From contig QWII01000029.1 in NCBI GenBank assembly GCA_021405325.1, forward strand, positions 1 to 64,000: a stretch of DNA of 64,000 nucleotides, read 5' to 3'. Origin of the DNA: Caldilinea sp. CFX5. GTDB lineage: Bacteria > Chloroflexota > Anaerolineae > Caldilineales > Caldilineaceae. The position numbers and the translations under genes are program-made. A model generated the notes under the pieces. It had not been told where the DNA came from, did no database searches, and saw only the letters and a list, made by a program, of their open reading frames with translations. Positions within the stretch are counted from its first letter, which is position 1, and the number at the start of each line of letters is the position of its first letter. Shown here piece after piece: positions 27,100-40,074 of the stretch.

Positions 27100-28470
27100 T
27101 TACCGCACCCGGTTTAACCCGTTTAAGGCCGCCACCCGGTAGGCTTCCGCCATGGTGGGATAATTAAAGGTGGTGTTGATAAAGTAGAGTAAGGTGTTGG
27201 CTTCCCCCCGCTGCGCCATAATGGCCTGACCGATGTGGATAATCTCCGACGCCTGAGAACCGAAACAGTGAATGCCAAGAAGCTGTAAGCTTTCGCGATG
27301 AAAGAGAATTTTCAACATTCCGGTTGTTCGCCCGCTCAACTGGGCGCGCGCCAGATGACGAAAGAAAGAGTGGCCAACTTCATAAGGAACCTTCTGCTCG
27401 GTTAATGCTTGTTCTGTTAGCCCGATGGAACTGATTTCGGGAATGGTGTAAATACCGGTCGGAATCTGTTCCACCAACTGATACTCGCATTGACCGGTAA
27501 CAAGATGAGTGGCGGCAAAGCGTCCTTGATCATAGGCGGCGCTGGCTAAACTCGGTTCGCCCACAACATCGCCAACCGCATAAATATGGGGTAGCGCGGA
27601 TTGATAGTTGGCATTGACCACAATGTTGCCTCGTTTGTTGCGTTCAATCGCCAGCGCCTCCAGCCCCATGTTGTCTGAATTACCAGTACGCCCCTGCGCC
27701 CAAAGCAATACATCACTATGGATGACCTTATTGGACTTCAAAGAGAGCGTCACCCCATCATCGCTGGCTTCAACCTTGGCGTAATCCTCGTTGTGCCGGA
27801 TCATCACGCCATGATCACGGAGATGATAGCTCAAGGCATCAATAATTTCGCCATCCAAAAAGGCGAGCAGGCGGTCACGCGGGTTGATCAGATTGACCTT
27901 GATGCGCAACCCACGAAAGATCGATGCATACTCACAGCCGATGACGCCGGCGCCAAAGATGGTGATCGAGCGCGGGTTGCCGGTATAGGTAAGGATGGAA
28001 TCACTGTCGAGGATGCGCGGGTGGGTGAAGTCAATATCGGCAGGATGATAGGGGCGGGCGCCGGTGGCGATGACAAAGTAATCGGCCGAGTAATGCGTAA
28101 GTAGACCGCCGGGGGTGGTAACCGCAACCGTATGCGGATCAACAAAGGTGGCGCGGCCATTCAGAACGTCAACCAGGTTGCGTTCATAGAAACTGGTGCG
28201 CAGGTCGACCTGCTGGTCGATCACCCGTTTTGCCGAGCGCAACAACTGTTGGTAGGTTGTACCGGCGTAACTGTTGGTGTCGATCATCTGCTGGATTGCC
28301 TGCCGCAGCGCCTTGCTGGGGATGGTGGTGCTGTGGGTGCAGTTGCCGCCGACTTGCGGTTTTTCTTCGATGACGGCCACCCGTTTGCCGGACTTGGTCG
28401 CCTTCATGGCCGCCCCTTCCCCGCCAGGGCCGCTACCGATGACAATGACATCATAATGTTGTTCGCTCAT
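27100..28470 (-). CDS. sthA: Soluble pyridine nucleotide transhydrogenase
   Basis: 456 residues. It is a flavoprotein that passes hydride between NADPH and NAD+. It has the FAD-binding [17 protein letters not shown], the SthA-type [16 protein letters not shown] where only one of the two redox cysteines of lipoamide dehydrogenases remains, an NAD(P) fold ([17 protein letters not shown]) and a dimerisation domain ([15 protein letters not shown]). It probably balances NADPH, which the PHB pathway uses. It is monocistronic, divergent from the PBP gene. Confidence 0.9.
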   Translation of the reverse strand: MSEQHYDVIVIGSGPGGEGAAMKATKSGKRVAVIEEKPQVGGNCTHSTTIPSKALRQAIQQMIDTNSYAGTTYQQLLRSAKRVIDQQVDLRTSFYERNLVDVLNGRATFVDPHTVAVTTPGGLLTHYSADYFVIATGARPYHPADIDFTHPRILDSDSILTYTGNPRSITIFGAGVIGCEYASIFRGLRIKVNLINPRDRLLAFLDGEIIDALSYHLRDHGVMIRHNEDYAKVEASDDGVTLSLKSNKVIHSDVLLWAQGRTGNSDNMGLEALAIERNKRGNIVVNANYQSALPHIYAVGDVVGEPSLASAAYDQGRFAATHLVTGQCEYQLVEQIPTGIYTIPEISSIGLTEQALTEQKVPYEVGHSFFRHLARAQLSGRTTGMLKILFHRESLQLLGIHCFGSQASEIIHIGQAIMAQRGEANTLLYFINTTFNYPTMAEAYRVAALNGLNRVR

Positions 28471-28818
28471 TTGTCTATGTCTTCGCTTTCGTCTTTTCTA
28501 TAAGAATATGCTAGGATAGCGGTATTTGTTTCTGTACTATAGGTAGTTCGCAGTCCCGCAGTCTTGTGGTCACTTAGTCGCCTAGTCCAAAGTTGATCGA
28601 TACGTTTGGGGGTACACTGTGGTCTACTGACTGTTGATTGGATGTTAGCCGCCGAACCTTATCGAAGATAGGGTGTGTGTTGTTGTCAATTATGCAATCA
28701 TCATACGTACCATATCACAACTGAACCATCCTAGTCGAAAAGCCGGATAACAATTTTCGTCTTTCCATCGATAACGGGGGATCAGTGAGCAAGAATCGGC
28801 GTGTAAAACAGGGTAAAG
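28471..28818. other. Divergent intergenic region
   Basis: 348 bases between sthA and the PBP1A gene. It should hold both promoters, but I cannot assign a convincing -35/-10 pair. No gene or strong hairpin was seen. Confidence 0.5.
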
Positions 28819-31878
<3,060 letters not shown>

Positions 31879-31995
31879 AGACAAGGAGACAGGAAACACG
31901 AGACAGGAGACAGGAGACACGAGACACGGAGAAACAGACGATCAATGTCTCCTTGTCTTCTGTCTCCTTGTCTCCTTGTCTCCTGTCTCCTGTCT
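31879..31995. repeat. Low-complexity inverted repeat
   Basis: GAGACAGGAGACACGAGAC-type units (left half) face TCTCCTTGTCTCC-type units (right half), giving a long imperfect hairpin between the PBP gene and the PH-like gene. The arms are built from short tandem copies of about 8-9 bases. Confidence 0.7.
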
Positions 31996-32009
31996 GGAAA
32001 TCAAACATT

Positions 32010-32900
32010 ATGGTCTTCAAACCACCACCATGCCGCACCCGTTGGGAAGGGCTGGTTGTCAGTTTTTGGATATTGTTAATTGATGGGTTGCTCATTACCT
32101 GGGTGTTGCAGCGCGAGACGGATTGGCTGCGCTTTTTGATGATCCTGCTGATTGTGGTGAGCCTTCCGATTCTTTTTCATCTGCTCTATCGCACCTGGGG
32201 CATTTTCACGTTGGAATATTGGGTGGATCGCAATGCTGTCACCATTCGGTGGGCCAATGTGCGTCAGATCATTCCCTTGACCAATATTCAGCAGATTATT
32301 CAGGGGGGCGTGCAGGATGCCGATAAGTTGCGTTGGATGCATTGGCCGGCGCCCTATGTCCGCCCCGCCTATTCGCCCGATCTCCATGAAGTGACGCTCT
32401 TTGCCACCCAACCCTTGCCCGACTGTTTGATGTTGGACACAGGCAAGACGGTCTTTGCCATTTCCCCGCCGGATCAAACGGCCTTCTTGACGATTCTGCA
32501 AGAGCGCTTTCGGATGGGCGCCGTTCAATCGCTACAACCAAGCCGGCAACGGACAACAACCAGTGAACGCTTTTGGGGGCCTGGTCAGGTTGGACCGGTA
32601 TTGCTGGGAGCCGGCTTGCTGGGTGTGTTAATGCTCTTTGGTCTGCTGATGATCCAGTTCCCTGATCTGCCCAATCCACTGCCAACCCGCTACAGCCCCG
32701 ATGGCTTGCCGGAGATCGTGCGTGATAAGCAGGTGCTTTTCCGACTACCGGTCATTGGCCTCTTTGCCTGGGTGGTCAATGGTGGATGGGGGGTCTGGAT
32801 GGTGACACGTCGCCAAGCGGTCGGGGCCTACTTGCTCTGGGGCGGCACCATCGTGGTTCAGCTCTTTTTGTTGTTTGCGCTCTACAGTATCTTACCGTAA
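32010..32900 (+). CDS. Membrane protein with PH-like and DUF1648-like regions
   Basis: 296 residues. Two membrane helices at the N-terminus (about 15-60) precede a bacterial PH-like region (YWVDRNAVTIRWANVRQIIP ... ISPPDQTAFLTILQERF). The C-terminal half has three more hydrophobic helices and the stretch LPNPLPTRYSPDGLPEIVRD, which resembles DUF1648. The start at 32010 avoids the low-complexity hairpin that an upstream start would translate. The function is unknown; it may be an envelope-sensing or anti-stress protein. Confidence 0.7.
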   Translation: MVFKPPPCRTRWEGLVVSFWILLIDGLLITWVLQRETDWLRFLMILLIVVSLPILFHLLYRTWGIFTLEYWVDRNAVTIRWANVRQIIPLTNIQQIIQGGVQDADKLRWMHWPAPYVRPAYSPDLHEVTLFATQPLPDCLMLDTGKTVFAISPPDQTAFLTILQERFRMGAVQSLQPSRQRTTTSERFWGPGQVGPVLLGAGLLGVLMLFGLLMIQFPDLPNPLPTRYSPDGLPEIVRDKQVLFRLPVIGLFAWVVNGGWGVWMVTRRQAVGAYLLWGGTIVVQLFLLFALYSILP

Positions 32901-32942
32901 TCCCAGTCAAGTCCAAGCCAACGGACGGAGAATGAGTCAACC

Positions 32943-33740
32943 GTGTCAAGTTCAGGGAAACCACCTTTTGTCAGCATTGTCATTCCAGCCTACAACGAAG
33001 AGTTGCGCCTGCCACCCACCTTGCGCCAGATTGCCGCTTTTCTGCGCGCCCAGCCTTACACGGCCGAGGTGATCGTCGTGGAAAATGGTTCGACTGACAA
33101 TACGGTGGGCGCCGTGCAGCAGTTCATGCACGAACAATTGTTGCCGACGGATACCTTTACCCTGCGGTTGCTGCAATCCAGCCCCGGCAAGGGGGCGGCG
33201 GTCAAACATGGGATGCTCAACGCCACCGGCGACTATTTGATTATGAGCGATGCTGACCTGTCGGTGCCAATTGAAGATGTCCCCAAATTTCTGCCGCCGG
33301 CGCTGCCCGCCGGCAGCTTTGATGTTGCCATTGCCAGCCGTGAAGTGAAAGGCGCGGTCCGGTATGGTGAACCCGGCTACCGGCACCTTATGGGGCGGGT
33401 CTTTAACACCTTGGTGCGTGTGCTGGCTGTGCCAAAAATTCAGGATACCCAGTGCGGCTTTAAATGTTTTACCCGTGAGGCGGCCCAGTTACTCTTTCCC
33501 CTGCAACGGATCGACGGTTGGGGCTTTGATGTGGAAGTGTTGCACATTGCGGCGCGTCACCGCCTGCGCATGGTTGAAATCCCGGTCAACTGGTACTATG
33601 GCGTCAATAGCCGGGTGCGCCCTGTGCATGATACGCTCAATATGGTCAAGGAACTGCTAAAGATTCGCGCCAACAGCCGCGCCGGCTATTACGACCGGGA
33701 AACATCGGCCGCGTCACTAGTTGATCGCGCCTCGGCATAG
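32943..33740 (+). CDS. Family 2 glycosyltransferase (dolichyl-P-glucose synthase-like)
   Basis: 265 residues. A GT-A fold enzyme that would move a sugar from a nucleotide donor to a lipid phosphate carrier. Motifs: VSIVIPAYNEELRLPPTLRQ, EVIVVENGSTDNT, GKGAAVKHGML, the DXD-like SDADLS, then DTQCGFKCF and WGFDVEVL. No membrane helices are seen, so it is a soluble or peripheral member. A GTG start at 32943 follows GGAG at some distance. Its 3' end overlaps the convergent CPBP gene by about 50 bases. Confidence 0.87.
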   Translation: MSSSGKPPFVSIVIPAYNEELRLPPTLRQIAAFLRAQPYTAEVIVVENGSTDNTVGAVQQFMHEQLLPTDTFTLRLLQSSPGKGAAVKHGMLNATGDYLIMSDADLSVPIEDVPKFLPPALPAGSFDVAIASREVKGAVRYGEPGYRHLMGRVFNTLVRVLAVPKIQDTQCGFKCFTREAAQLLFPLQRIDGWGFDVEVLHIAARHRLRMVEIPVNWYYGVNSRVRPVHDTLNMVKELLKIRANSRAGYYDRETSAASLVDRASA

Positions 33741-34411
33741 CGCAGCCGCATGGACTGGATCACCTGCACCATGTTGGTGACATAATGGGCCACCAGCGGC
33801 AGCAGTAGACTGCCCTGCGTCACAAAGAGCAGGCTCAACAATAACCCACCCATGCCGGCGCCCACCATGCCCCACCTTCCCTGCGGCGAGTGCAACAAAC
33901 CAAAGATGACGCTCCAGCCGACAATGAGCAGCGGCAGCGGCACAACGCGCGCAAAGCCGCCAATCAACAGACTGCGAAAGAGCAACTCTTCCAGCAGCAC
34001 CACCGGCGCCATTGCCACCAAAACCAGCGCCAACTCGCGTGCATCCTTCGGTGTGATTGCTTGAATCACCACCGAAGAGTAGAAGCGCTGACCAGTGGCG
34101 CGCACCAACATCTGCGTACTACCATAGAAGAAGAGCGCCAACACCACGCCCCAAACCGCGCCCCACAGCACTTGTGGGCCGATCGGAGAAAGAGACCAAC
34201 CCAACTGGCTTGGCGGCAGACCGCTCAAAAAGCCGAGAATAATACAGACCCCAATCAACACCAGCCGCAGTAGATTCTCCGCCGGCAGCAACAGCAGATT
34301 GCGATCGGGGCGCCAGTGACGCAATAGGCGGGCTGTGGTATAGGTGCCGTAGCCGATAAAGGCGACCAGGGCCAGCGTCAGTAGAGCAAAGAGCCAGAAA
34401 TTGATGGTCAT
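33689..34411 (-). CDS. CPBP family intramembrane metalloprotease
   Basis: 240 residues with about seven hydrophobic segments. The Abi/CAAX-like motifs are present: EELLFRSLLIGG (EExxxR), FGLLHSPQG and PLVAHYVTN, supplying Glu and His residues for the membrane-embedded metal site. The family includes prenyl-protein peptidases and bacteriocin-immunity proteins; the substrate cannot be read here. The 3' end overlaps the convergent glycosyltransferase gene. Confidence 0.88.
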   Translation of the reverse strand: MTINFWLFALLTLALVAFIGYGTYTTARLLRHWRPDRNLLLLPAENLLRLVLIGVCIILGFLSGLPPSQLGWSLSPIGPQVLWGAVWGVVLALFFYGSTQMLVRATGQRFYSSVVIQAITPKDARELALVLVAMAPVVLLEELLFRSLLIGGFARVVPLPLLIVGWSVIFGLLHSPQGRWGMVGAGMGGLLLSLLFVTQGSLLLPLVAHYVTNMVQVIQSMRLRYAEARSTSDAADVSRS

Positions 34412-34437
34412 GGTTTGCGAGAACTTTACAACTTAAT

Positions 34438-34466
34438 TTGCACCGAAACGAAGCGTATGCTATAGT
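34438..34466 (+). promoter_or_regulatory. Strong promoter upstream of etfBA
   Basis: TTGCAC (34438-34443), a 17-nt spacer, TATAGT (34461-34466). The expected start is near 34473, about 250 bases before etfB. Confidence 0.6.
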
Positions 34467-34472
34467 GTTACC

Positions 34473-34533
34473 GATAGTGAGGAAACACCCTGTGCTTCCT
34501 CAGAGGCGGGGACAATGGCGTTCCCGCTTTTTT
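34473..34533 (+). ncRNA. Short terminated leader or small RNA before etfBA
   Basis: Two hairpins follow the promoter directly: TGAGGAA/TTCCTCA (34478-34484, 34496-34502), then GCGGGGA/TTCCCGC (34506-34512, 34521-34527) with a six-T run. The second is a good intrinsic terminator only ~60 bases after the start. It could be an attenuator for etfBA or a separate small RNA. I could not match it to a known riboswitch. Confidence 0.45.
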
Positions 34534-34552
34534 GTTATGAAGCAAGCTTGAC

Positions 34553-34596
34553 CTTTTGTTGCTCCTGGCGGGTGCACTCGCCAGGAGCAACAAAAG
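34553..34596. repeat. Inverted repeat upstream of etfB
   Basis: CTTTTGTTGCTCCTGGCG (34553-34570) and its perfect complement (34579-34596) with an 8-nt loop, flanked closely by AAGCTT on both sides. Confidence 0.75.
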
Positions 34597-34725
34597 CTTA
34601 TCAACTCACCGACAACCGCCGGCCAACGCCCAGAGAACGGGGCGCGCCTAGGCTGGTAATGCTACCTTACTATTGCTGAGAAGACCAAATAAGTTAAATT
34701 CTTATTACCAAACAGGAGAGTGCTT

Positions 34726-35505
34726 GTGAAAGTCGTTGTGTTACTCAAACAGACGCCCGACACGGCCGAGCTACCCAAAGTCACTGCCGACGAAGTGCGG
34801 GCCGGACAAGTCAAGGCGACCATGGTGATCAACCCGTGGGATGAATTCGCTGCCGAAGAAGCGATTTTGTTAGCCGACCGCTTCAATGTGGAAACCGCAG
34901 CCATTACCTTGGGCGCCCCCACCGCCGTTGATGCGCTCAAACATGCCCTGGCCATGGGCGTCCAGAGCGCCACCTTGGTCGAGCAGAGCGGCGACCAGAG
35001 CGGTGATCCTTGGCGCACGGCTGTGCTACTGGCGGCGGCCGTGCAGGCCCAAGGACCAGTAGACCTGGTGCTGACCGGCAAACAGAGCGTGGATGACAAC
35101 AATGGCGTCACCTTTGTCGGCGTCGCTACCAAGCTGGGCTACCGCCTACTCACCAATGTCGTCAAGATTGTGGACATTGCCAATGGCAAAATTACCGCTG
35201 AACGGCAGATCGATGGTGGTGTGGAGACGGTCGAAAGCCTGTTGCCCGCCGTGGTCAGCGTGGCCAAAGAGATCAACGACCCCCGCTACCCCAGCTTTAT
35301 GGGCATTCGCAAAGCCAACAAAGCAGCCATTCCCACCGTCACGCCGGCTGCGTTAGGCGTCGCCGCCACCCAGTCGCGCACCCAGTGGAACAACATCCGC
35401 AAACCGGAAGTGCGCCAGACCCAGGTGCAACTGATCGACGGCGCCACTGTGCAGGAAAAGGCCGCCAAACTGGCCGATCTTTTATTAGCCGAAAAAGTGA
35501 TTTGA
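34726..35505 (+). CDS. etfB: Electron transfer flavoprotein beta subunit
   Basis: 259 residues. With EtfA it carries electrons from acyl-CoA and other dehydrogenases to the quinone pool. It shows the EtfB start [18 protein letters not shown], the [13 protein letters not shown] loop, [15 protein letters not shown] and [19 protein letters not shown]. The GTG at 34726 lies seven bases after AGGAG; a GTG at 34720 is too close to that site. etfA follows after a long inverted repeat. Confidence 0.94.
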   Translation: MKVVVLLKQTPDTAELPKVTADEVRAGQVKATMVINPWDEFAAEEAILLADRFNVETAAITLGAPTAVDALKHALAMGVQSATLVEQSGDQSGDPWRTAVLLAAAVQAQGPVDLVLTGKQSVDDNNGVTFVGVATKLGYRLLTNVVKIVDIANGKITAERQIDGGVETVESLLPAVVSVAKEINDPRYPSFMGIRKANKAAIPTVTPAALGVAATQSRTQWNNIRKPEVRQTQVQLIDGATVQEKAAKLADLLLAEKVI

Positions 35506-35513
35506 AAATAACA

Positions 35514-35574
35514 GAATCTCTCAATCTCTGAATCTCTCAATCTCTTCTGTAGAGATTCAGGGATTGAGAGATTC
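35514..35574. repeat. Inverted repeat between etfB and etfA
   Basis: 24-nt arms (35514-35537, 35551-35574) with one mismatch, built from AATCTCT/AGAGATT units. A similar word set recurs at 12642-12697 and 48325-48435. Confidence 0.75.
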
Positions 35575-35604
35575 AGAGATTCTCTATCAACTGAGGAGCT
35601 GCGT

Positions 35605-36588
35605 ATGTCCATTCTCGTATGGATTGAACAGAACAATCAACAACCGGTCGCCAGTGCTTGGGAAGTGCTGGGCAAAGCCCGCCAACTGGCCGCTGACTTG
35701 GGGACTTCCGTAACGGCCTTGGTTATCGGCGCCGAAACCGCGGCCACCGCCCAGGCCGCGCAAAGCTATGGCGCTGACCAGGTTTTGACCGCCACCGACC
35801 CGGCGTTGGCGGCCTACCGCTTGAACGCCTACCGCGCTGTCTTACAAGCGGCCATTCAAGAGAGCGGCGCCACCGTCGTGTTGACCAGCGCCACCACCCG
35901 TGGCCGCGAACTTTCCGCCGCCGTCGCCTGTACGCTCGACGCCGGTCTGGCGCCGGATGCCGTTGATCTGCGTATTGAGAACAACCAACTGGTCGCCGTG
36001 CGCGCCATCTACTCCGGCAACATCCTCACCGATGTCACCTTCAACAGCCCGGTGCAGGTCGCCAGCGTGCGCCCCCGCTCCTTCCCCATGCCCGAAGCCG
36101 GGGCGGCGACCGGCACTGTCCAGCCGTTGAGCGTCGTCATCGACGAAGGTGCAGTGGGTGAAAAGGTGCTCTCCAGCCAGTCCACCGACACCGGCGAGGT
36201 GAATCTGAACGATGCCCGCATCATCGTTTCCGGTGGCCGTGGCGTCGCCAATGATCCGGCCAAAGGCTTTGCCTTGGTGGCGGAACTGGCGAATACGTTG
36301 GGCGCCGCGCTGGGCGCCAGTCGCGCTGCTGTTGACGCCGGTTATATTCCCTACAAGCACCAGGTCGGCCAGACGGGGCGCACAGTGCGGCCCGATCTCT
36401 ACATTGCCGCCGGGATCAGCGGCGCCATCCAACATCTAGCCGGCATGGGGGGCAGCAAGGTGATTGTCGCCATCAACAAAGATCGCGAAGCGCCTATCTT
36501 CAGCCGCGCCCACTATGGCATTGTCGGTGATCTTTTTGAGGTGCTGCCGGCATTGACCGCAGAGTTCAAGAAACGGTTAGGGAAGTAA
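35605..36588 (+). CDS. etfA: Electron transfer flavoprotein alpha subunit
   Basis: 327 residues. The FAD-holding partner of EtfB. The C-terminal FAD domain is typical: [59 protein letters not shown] and [20 protein letters not shown]. The N-terminal half is an adenine-nucleotide-hydrolase-like fold ([33 protein letters not shown]). ATG 35605 has GGAG upstream. It is co-directional with etfB, and no ETF:quinone oxidoreductase gene is adjacent. Confidence 0.95.
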   Translation: MSILVWIEQNNQQPVASAWEVLGKARQLAADLGTSVTALVIGAETAATAQAAQSYGADQVLTATDPALAAYRLNAYRAVLQAAIQESGATVVLTSATTRGRELSAAVACTLDAGLAPDAVDLRIENNQLVAVRAIYSGNILTDVTFNSPVQVASVRPRSFPMPEAGAATGTVQPLSVVIDEGAVGEKVLSSQSTDTGEVNLNDARIIVSGGRGVANDPAKGFALVAELANTLGAALGASRAAVDAGYIPYKHQVGQTGRTVRPDLYIAAGISGAIQHLAGMGGSKVIVAINKDREAPIFSRAHYGIVGDLFEVLPALTAEFKKRLGK

Positions 36589-36595
36589 GTACAGA

Positions 36596-36671
36596 ACACT
36601 ACAGCGGATTTAGGCGGGAGCGGACTCTTGTAGGACAGAAAACCCGCTCCCGCCTAAATCCGCTGTAGTGT
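36596..36671. repeat. Inverted repeat after etfA
   Basis: Perfect 28-nt arms (36596-36623 and 36644-36671) around a 20-nt loop, starting ACACTACAGCGGATTTAGGC. There is no T run on the plus strand, so termination would depend on the hairpin alone. Confidence 0.8.
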
Positions 36672-36803
36672 CCCGCACGCTGACACAGTTCGCCTATAAT
36701 CCATTCACATCTCCTTCACAACCGGGTGCGATAATAGAAGTATCAGCCCCCGTCACCAGACCAGTCAAAGTTGAGACTGGTTACCAATAGAAGGAGATTG
36801 AAG

Positions 36804-37274
36804 ATGAAAACGTCAACAAAACGACTACTCGTCGTGATCGTCATTGTTGCTTTAGCACTGGTTGTCTATGCCGGTAGCGCCTGGGCGCAAAGTGATCCCA
36901 CGACAACCACGCCCACGCCGCCCACCAATATGCTGCAACAGATGGAGCAACGCTTTGGCCCGCAAGCCTGGGCGGAACACATTCAACGGATGACCCAGAT
37001 CCACGGCGCCGACTTTGTCAGCCAGCGCCTGGCCTGGATGGCGCAGCAAGAAAGCTGCCCGGGCATGAATGGGGAAGGGCGCGGCATGGGGATGGGTATG
37101 ATGCAACAGCGCCAACAGGGGATGGGCGATGACATGAATCGTGGGATGATGGGGCGTGGCATGATGGGGCGTGGCATGAGTGCAAGAGGCGGGTGGTGGA
37201 ATTTTGATTGGAACAGGGGACCCCGCTTCTGGAACAACACGCCTACGGCAACCCCAACGGCGCCTGTCGAGTAA
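36804..37274 (+). CDS. Small secreted Met/Gly-rich protein
   Basis: 156 residues. The signal peptide is clear (MKTSTKRLLVVIVIVALALV then cleavage after GSAWA). The mature part begins with Thr/Pro repeats, then a helical stretch, then a Met-Gly-Arg-rich tail (GRGMGMGMMQQRQQGMGD and repeated RGMMG). Clustered methionines can bind Cu(I) or Ag(I), and the gene sits in a metal-transport block, but metal binding is only a guess. AAGGAG precedes the ATG, and a good terminator follows. Confidence 0.7.
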   Translation: MKTSTKRLLVVIVIVALALVVYAGSAWAQSDPTTTTPTPPTNMLQQMEQRFGPQAWAEHIQRMTQIHGADFVSQRLAWMAQQESCPGMNGEGRGMGMGMMQQRQQGMGDDMNRGMMGRGMMGRGMSARGGWWNFDWNRGPRFWNNTPTATPTAPVE

Positions 37275-37299
37275 TGGTTCATCGTAGGACAAAGCGCAG

Positions 37300-37334
37300 A
37301 AAGACCGCCAGCATCGGCTTGGCGGTCTTTTTAT
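37300..37334 (+). terminator. Intrinsic terminator
   Basis: AAAGACCGCCA (37300-37310) pairs with TGGCGGTCTTT (37320-37330), followed by T-rich sequence. It ends the Met-rich protein transcript. Confidence 0.85.
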
Positions 37335-37383
37335 TGTTAGTTGTGGTGTGATAAAGTGAAGACAACGATTGATTTTCTGTGAA

Positions 37384-37431
37384 CCTGCTCCGCGCCCGTC
37401 ACGACTGACGCCGAGCAGGCTTCGTGGTTAC
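37384..37431. repeat. Degenerate relative of the palindromic element
   Basis: CCTGCTC (37384-37390) pairs with GAGCAGG (37413-37419), and the minus strand reads TAACCACGAAGCCTGCTC, close to the element terminus TAACTACCAAGCCCGCTC. No direct repeats were found. Confidence 0.35.
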
Positions 37432-37476
37432 GTTACGACAAAACAATGATAATTCTCTAATCCACAAGGGCAGGCT

Positions 37477-38616
37477 ATGAAACAAGAGCAAACGCAGAAT
37501 CTAGGAGATCTCGCACGCCTCTTTACACGTTTGGGCTTTACCGCCTTTGGCGGCCCGGCGGCCCATATTGCCATGATGCACGATGAGGTGGTTGTACGGC
37601 GACGCTGGCTGGATGAACAACATTTCCTTGACATGGTAGGCGCCACGAATTTGATCCCCGGCCCCAATTCAACCGAGATGGCGATCCACATCGGCTATGA
37701 ACGGGGCGGCTGGCGCGGCCTGATCCTGGCCGGTCTCTGTTTTATTTTACCGGCGGCGTCCATTGTCGGCGCGCTGGCCTGGCTCTATGTCCACTACGGG
37801 CAAACGGTGCAGGGCGAAGCGCTCTTTTATGGCATCAAACCCGTCATCATTGCCATTGTGTTGCAGGCATTGGTCCGCCTGGGACAAACTGCGATCAAAA
37901 ACAAGCTGTTGGCTGTGGTGGGTATGGTCGTTATGGCGCTCTTCCTATTGGGTATCAATGAATTGTTGTTATTGCTGGTCGGCGGCCTGGTTGTTATGGG
38001 GGTAGTCTTGTTTCAGCAGCAGTTGGTGCAACTGCCGCTGTTGCTGCCGCTTGTTGGCGTCGGCGCCCTCGTGCGGCAGGTCGCCGAAACAGCGCCCGTG
38101 CGTTTGGATCAGCTTTTTTGGATCTTTCTCAAAATTGGTTCGGTTCTCTATGGCAGCGGCTATGTGTTGCTGGCCTTTTTGCGCAATGATTTTGTGCAGC
38201 GGCTGGGCTGGCTGACCGAGCAGCAATTGCTTGATGCCGTCGCCATCGGTCAATTCACCCCTGGGCCTGTCTTCACCACGGCCACCTTTATCGGTTATGT
38301 GCTGGCGGGAACGCCGGGTGCAATCCTGGCAACGGTTGGCATCTTTCTGCCAGCCTTCTGTTTTGTGGCGCTGCTCAAGCACATTGTCCCCTATATGCGG
38401 CGCAACCGGTGGACCGGCGCCCTGCTCGACGGGGTCAATGTCGCCTCGCTGGGGTTGATGGCGGGCGTCACCTTCCAATTGGGGCAGGCGGCGTTGGTAG
38501 ATTGGGTGACTTGGTTGTTAGCGATTGTGGCGGCTGTGGTTCTTTTCCGGTTCAAAATCAATTCGGCCTGGCTTGTCCTCGTTGGTGCACTGATTGGGCT
38601 AGCGCTACATTGGTAG
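37477..38616 (+). CDS. chrA: Chromate transporter ChrA
   Basis: 379 residues, the long two-domain form. It is an inner-membrane exporter of chromate (CHR family). The two homologous halves each begin with the family motif: TRLGFTAFGGPAAHIAMMHD with NLIPGPNSTEMAIHIGY in the first, and KIGSVLYGSGYVLLAFLRND with GQFTPGPVFTTATFIGY in the second. About 10-12 membrane helices are expected. No chrB-type regulator is adjacent. Neighbouring metal genes suggest a resistance block. Confidence 0.93.
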   Translation: MKQEQTQNLGDLARLFTRLGFTAFGGPAAHIAMMHDEVVVRRRWLDEQHFLDMVGATNLIPGPNSTEMAIHIGYERGGWRGLILAGLCFILPAASIVGALAWLYVHYGQTVQGEALFYGIKPVIIAIVLQALVRLGQTAIKNKLLAVVGMVVMALFLLGINELLLLLVGGLVVMGVVLFQQQLVQLPLLLPLVGVGALVRQVAETAPVRLDQLFWIFLKIGSVLYGSGYVLLAFLRNDFVQRLGWLTEQQLLDAVAIGQFTPGPVFTTATFIGYVLAGTPGAILATVGIFLPAFCFVALLKHIVPYMRRNRWTGALLDGVNVASLGLMAGVTFQLGQAALVDWVTWLLAIVAAVVLFRFKINSAWLVLVGALIGLALHW

Positions 38617-38856
38617 AGGAGTCCGCCTTCCCATGAAAGTTCAATGACCGGCTTTGGTTGTGAAAACACAGGAGAGAGGTTATTCCACTCTCGGTTGCTG
38701 GCCATGATTCCTCCTGTTGAACCCAGACACATGCTTTTTACGGCTCTTTCCGCTATGCAACGCGTCCATTAGCGAACGGCTCGTGCGTATTGTCGCATAG
38801 GCTGGGATTCTGCGCAACGGTTTTGCCATTGGCGATTGGGTGGGCAGCCAGTCAAC

Positions 38857-40074
38857 TTAAGGCGACGTTGGTTCTGAGCTTGGTCGCCAGCGATAGGCCG
38901 GCGCACGGGTAAGGAGGGTCACGGCGGCAACGACCGTCAACGTTCCATTGATCAGCAAGGAAAAGGGAACGCCCAATGCCGAAATTAATATCCCCATCTC
39001 TAGGTGTCCAACCGGTGCAGAGCCGATACTGAACACCCACAGCCCCACGGCCCGCCCGCGCTGCTCGGTAGGCACGGCCATCTGGATGAGCGTCTGCTGC
39101 AGGACATCAAAGGCGGCTGCACACATACCGATGACCACCATCACGCCGGCGGCTGCCGAAAGCTCACGGGTGGTAGCTAAGCCCATAATGGCCAGACCAT
39201 AGATCAAAAAGACAGCGCCAAGCAAGGGTTGGCGCCACCGGTGTCCCGGCAGCAGGGCCAACAACAGAACGGCAATGGCGCCACCAACCGACCCGGCAGC
39301 GTTCAGCGTGCCGAGTCCCGCCGCCCCGGCGGCAAGCACATCCTGCGCCAAGAAAGGCAACGCACTGGAGTGGGAGAAGGCAAATACTTCACAAACAAGG
39401 CCGGCGACGATCAGAAGCCGCAAAGCCGGCACAGTCAAGATCAGTCGGCTCGCATCTTGAAAGGCTTGGGCGAATGGCAGCGGTTTGATCAGGGTGCGAT
39501 GTTCTTGTGATACCCGCAAGGTCGCCACCAGTCCGGCGGCCAACCCATAAGCCACCGCAATCAGCAGATAACAGCGCGCAATGCCGACCAACGGGATCAG
39601 CATACCGGCAGCGAATGCACCGAGGGCAAAGACAACCCGTGTGCCTAAGGCATTCAGCGCGAGGGCGCGCGGCGCCGTCTCCCGTGCAACAATATCTAGC
39701 ACGAGCGCCTGCCGTGCCGGTGTATCAAACACCTGGACACACCCGGCGGTAAAGGAGAAGGCAATGACTTGCCAGACCTGAAGCGCGCGGCTGCCAATCA
39801 ACCAGCCAAAGAGTACCATCAGGAAGAACGCTGCTGCCGCAACGGCTAGTAGTTGGCGGGGACGGTCGCTGCGATCGGCGAGGGTTCCCGCGGCCAATCC
39901 CAACAACAGTGACGGCAGCATCCGCGCCGCAAAGGCCAGTCCGACGGCAACCGCTCCACCGCCGGTTTCTAAAATGAGCCAGGCCGTTGCCGTGCGCTCC
40001 ATCGCCTGCGCACTAGATGCGGCCAGGCTCGAATACCAGAGCCGACGAAACGCGGCTGAACGCAAAAGGATCAT
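38857..40074 (-). CDS. MFS transporter
   Basis: 405 residues with about 12 hydrophobic segments. An MFS_3/EntS-like exporter: the loop 2-3 motif GTLADRSDRPRQLL is seen after the second helix, and FDTPARQALVLDIVARE (about residue 112) is typical of that subfamily. Substrate unknown; drugs or siderophores are possible. A hairpin with 19-nt arms lies upstream at 40300-40348. Confidence 0.88.
   Translation of the reverse strand: MILLRSAAFRRLWYSSLAASSAQAMERTATAWLILETGGGAVAVGLAFAARMLPSLLLGLAAGTLADRSDRPRQLLAVAAAAFFLMVLFGWLIGSRALQVWQVIAFSFTAGCVQVFDTPARQALVLDIVARETAPRALALNALGTRVVFALGAFAAGMLIPLVGIARCYLLIAVAYGLAAGLVATLRVSQEHRTLIKPLPFAQAFQDASRLILTVPALRLLIVAGLVCEVFAFSHSSALPFLAQDVLAAGAAGLGTLNAAGSVGGAIAVLLLALLPGHRWRQPLLGAVFLIYGLAIMGLATTRELSAAAGVMVVIGMCAAAFDVLQQTLIQMAVPTEQRGRAVGLWVFSIGSAPVGHLEMGILISALGVPFSLLINGTLTVVAAVTLLTRAPAYRWRPSSEPTSP

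Noticed and set aside
31953..32009. Upstream start for the PH-like membrane protein
   Set aside because: It would translate the low-complexity hairpin; the ATG at 32010 is a better match to a membrane-protein N-terminus.
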